Source: Rhizophlyctis rosea (taxonomy: Eukaryota > Chytridiomycota > Chytridiomycetes > Rhizophlyctidales > Rhizophlyctidaceae). From it: a stretch of 64,000 nt of DNA. The notes beneath the pieces were generated by a model. That model saw only the letters and a program-made list of their open reading frames with translations. It ran no database searches and was not told the origin of the DNA. The stretch is from positions 1 to 64,000 of the forward strand of contig JADGJC010000217.1 of assembly GCA_027596075.1 (NCBI GenBank), written 5' to 3'. Shown here piece after piece: positions 59,010 through 64,000 of this stretch (positions are counted from its first letter, which is position 1; each line of letters starts with the position of its first letter). The position numbers were made by a program, and so were the translations under genes.

Positions 59010-61004
59010 ATGCACGACAGTCCGGCCACTTCCACCTCTCCAGAACCGGAGGCAAGCCGGAAGCACGTCAATACCCCTTCCCCAGAACCAGAAACAAGCC
59101 GGAAGCATGTCGACACGAGCCCCAAAGACACCGTCCACTTTGAATTCCAACCGCGGGGTATCGCAGACAACCCCAACATGGCACCTTTGATCGCGCCCAC
59201 GGCGGAGGAAGCGGAGGCAAAGCGACGGAAATCCGTTGAGAAAGGAAAGACGCCCTTCTTCGGCGAGATCATTGAGCCTGTGAAAAGTCCCTTTGAAACG
59301 GAACAGACATCGAAGGCGGATGCAGAGGAACAAACATCGAAGGCAGACGCAGGTGCAGAAACATCAAAGACGGACGCAGGCGACATCCTTACAGAGCTGG
59401 ATGAAGTGAGAGCTACACATGTCATTTTGCGCAGCCTGCCGCAAAGACAAATAACCGTATTTGCAGGTTCCCGTGACCAAAGAGCGATCCGTGAGATTCG
59501 CAGAAGGGCTTGAGATGATTGGCCTCTCCAATCCCGGTATGCTTTCATCAATCATCAATCCTGCGCGGTGCGAGCTAACCGATGTGTCATCCCCAAGGAC
59601 TGCCCCGCGTGAACGTCGCTGTGGACGCGCAACATCCTGAGGACCCTCAAGGAATGGACGAGCGAATGACTGTTCTTCAACGTCACTGCAAATTCTTCTG
59701 GTGAGATGCCATCGCCATCTACAGTCATCATTGTTTATCTCATTGTTCTCTAGTCCGAACAGTGACTACATCTACCCTTGGGATACCCTGCTTGGGTTCA
59801 AAGCCATCGGCTTCGGCTGGATCATCTCCCTGTTCGCCATGGTCGTGATCCACGCGGCGTTCTCGTGGATCACCCAAGGTCATATAGAGTAAACCTAAAG
59901 GTGCTGCAACTTCTATGCTGATACATGTGCTCTCTGCAGACTGCTGGTTCTTGAACCCTTACCTGTTGACGGGTCGAATCGACATCAAGAATATTGACAG
60001 GGGCAAGCATGGCAGCGATACGGGCGTCTATGGTGATGATCCTATTGGAAACTGATAAACATTGCCTCATCTCTCATCCCATCTTTTGCGTAGATACCGA
60101 AGGCCGCTTTGTGCCTGAGCGGTTCGAAGAGGTCAGTAAAGCGTGTGCAGACTCGGCATGGCGTCGATAAATAACATCTGTCGATTATTCTTCTTCATCT
60201 TCATCAAGATGCTTTCGAAATACTCCAATCATCCGCAGAAATCCGGAATGTACGGCAAAGACCTCTTCCACATGGTACTTCCTCTGCAAGCAAGATATTG
60301 CCGATAGTATACTGATAAATCGATAGATCCGCGGAAACATGGTCATCCTCGACCTCTTCGGATGGTACGATATGGCCCAATATACCTTATTGCGACCGAG
60401 ACTGACGAATCCAGCAGGTCCGCTACATCCCTCGAGTGGCTCGCCCTCTGGCTATTGTGTCATGACGAGAACGGGTTCCTCGACAAAGAAATCCTCAGAG
60501 GCGTATACGTAAGGAACCCCTCAGTGCAACGTTTTTCCGATTTGTGCATTGACTGCGTAAGACGTCCAGGACGGAACCCTCTTCGACCAAATGGAAGCCA
60601 GGAACACCCACAAAGGCCTTGCCGTGAGGTTCTTCCGATCCAAAGCAAAGAGTACAACCGGCGGCCAGCTACTCATCACCGCAGGTGCAACAGAGGGAGA
60701 CGGGGGGGATTCGGACGAGACAACCACGAGCGGGAGCTCCGACACCCACACGTGTGAGGAATGCGCGCGGGCGGCCATCGAGATGGTCCTGGAGCGAGAC
60801 GCACGTGAAGCCGAGGAAAAGTTCAGCACAGACAAGTTGAAGCCCTTCACCTTGACAACGACGGGCGACGACGCTGCCGAACAAGCCGTGCAATACATGT
60901 CCACCCAACTCCATGCTGATGTCGATGATGCGGGCGGTCCCTCCGAGCCCGCTATCAAGATTGAACCCAAGGCGGCACCTGATGGTCTGTTCGAGGACGC
61001 CTGA
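59010..61004 (+). CDS. Caleosin/peroxygenase-family protein with long extensions
   Basis: Ten exons (59010-59405, 59467-59536, 59598-59700, 59754-59878, 59940-60032, 60094-60131, 60209-60274, 60327-60364, 60418-60508, 60570-61004) give 484 residues. The caleosin core spans about 180-345: YIYPWDTLLGFKAIGFGWII, the membrane segment with VIHAAFSW, RGKHGSDTGVYDTEGRFVPE, MLSKYSNHPQKSGMY and ILRGVYDGTLFDQMEARN. The two heme-ligand histidines of plant caleosins (IH..FS and KHGSD) are kept. The Ca-binding loop before YPWDT is degenerate (CPNSDYIYPWDT instead of DRNGDGIIYPWDT). The N-terminal 130 residues are disordered with repeated EASRKHV/TSKADA motifs, and the C-terminal 130 are acidic. Caleosins sit on lipid droplets or the ER and oxidise unsaturated lipids with hydroperoxides. 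Confidence 0.88.
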
Positions 61005-61490
61005 GGTTGGAAATACGGAAGGACGGGGCGGGTCTCAAAAAGCCCTTTTCAAGAATGGCGGGAGGTACTTCAACATACTCATATGTTTGTGCGAAATTTG
61101 TCCCATGTGCACCCGTTGTTATTTTGTATTATACTTTTCTATGCATGAATTATTCCCAGCAGATAGCAAGATAGCATAAATAATACCCTTTGCAGAACTT
61201 TCACCTCATACCCGGTTTCACATTGCATCAATGGTTCAAACCTCTACATATTGCTTTGAAATCCACATACTGGCAGCCGCAGAGAAACACAAAGGAAGAA
61301 AGAAAATTGCCGAATAAAGAAAATTTTGTATTTGTATAAAGGCAAACCGAAAGAGTGAAAAGCGAGAGAGTCCCATACTCTCTGCCCAAACCCCAAAAGG
61401 GACTTTGAGAAATCCCCTAACCTCATTACTCTATCAACACCCGCATCACTATGTACTACCTCACACTATTGCTAAGAAAACCGCACCCGT
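61005..61490. other. Intergenic between convergent genes
   Basis: 3' ends of the caleosin and ATP2-type genes; A-rich stretch at 61270-61340. No gene is supported. Confidence 0.5.
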
Positions 61491-63754
<2,264 letters not shown>

Positions 63755-64000
63755 GTTGGGCGATGAGATGGAGTTGATAGGACAAACCAACAAGTCAAAA
63801 CTGCAAAGTCATGACCCAAGTCTAGGATGTGAGGTCTCTTCTTTGTGCAATTCGCGGTGGTTGCCATGCCGGCGCCTGCATTTTGTTGGTCCAAGCCTCA
63901 ATCGGCTGGCGGATCACGGAATACGATGGTCATGATTACCCAATAATGCATAATCAGTGATCGACAAAGCCCCTGACCCAATGTGGCTTGGCTCCCATTC
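63755..64000. promoter_or_regulatory. Upstream region of the ATP synthase beta gene
   Basis: Likely promoter and 5' leader of the minus-strand ATP2-type gene; no individual motif is claimed. Confidence 0.4.

Overview
The window looks like nuclear DNA of a filamentous or zoosporic fungus. Genes are dense and cut by many short introns (mostly 54-140 nt) with GTATGT/GTGAGT/GTAAGT-type donors and CTAAC/CTGAC-like branch sites. The recognisable proteins are fungal or general eukaryotic: uL23, CKS1, a UBE2E-type E2, eIF3j, Dbp4, UXT, Cdc1/Ted1, a CNNM/Mam3 protein, dihydrolipoamide dehydrogenase, ATP synthase beta, caleosin, a SUR7-like tetraspanner and a ustS-type GST. The families of F-box/ankyrin and 'DWW' repeat proteins suggest an early-diverging (chytrid-like) lineage; that part is inference.

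Layout. 1-3646: a G-rich tandem repeat in an intron, an unknown partial gene, a frame-broken gene and an ambiguous minus-strand gene. 3833-12330: F-box protein, Ser/Pro-rich protein, E2 enzyme, ribosomal protein uL23, and a greatly extended CKS1. 12331-23200: an accessory stretch with a minisatellite, a small orphan gene, a dead F-box/ankyrin copy, and two divergent unknown genes (17061-19997 minus, 21052-22781 plus) that carry in-frame stops. A decayed fragment of the first of these lies at 14856-15098. 23199-30206: GST, SUR7-like protein, Myb/SANT-like factor, SIW14/OCA-type pseudophosphatase. 30447-33478: a tandem cluster of F-box/ankyrin copies, each with a different break. 33970-43679: a large MATH/coiled-coil membrane protein, a lipid-anchored MGCGASS protein, and a DWW-repeat protein. 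44252-63754: mostly intact housekeeping genes, with an orphan and a caleosin between the LPD1-type and ATP2-type genes.

The housekeeping genes do not form one pathway. LPD1 and ATP2 are mitochondrial; Dbp4, uL23 and eIF3j serve ribosome production and translation; Cdc1 and the CNNM protein work in membranes. The two features I consider most unusual are a strand-composition switch inside many genes (C/A-rich start, G/T-rich end, on both strands) and the divergent pair of unknown, partly decayed genes at 17-23 kb. Exon boundaries for the recognised genes were worked out by hand and checked for reading phase; they are not supported by transcript data.
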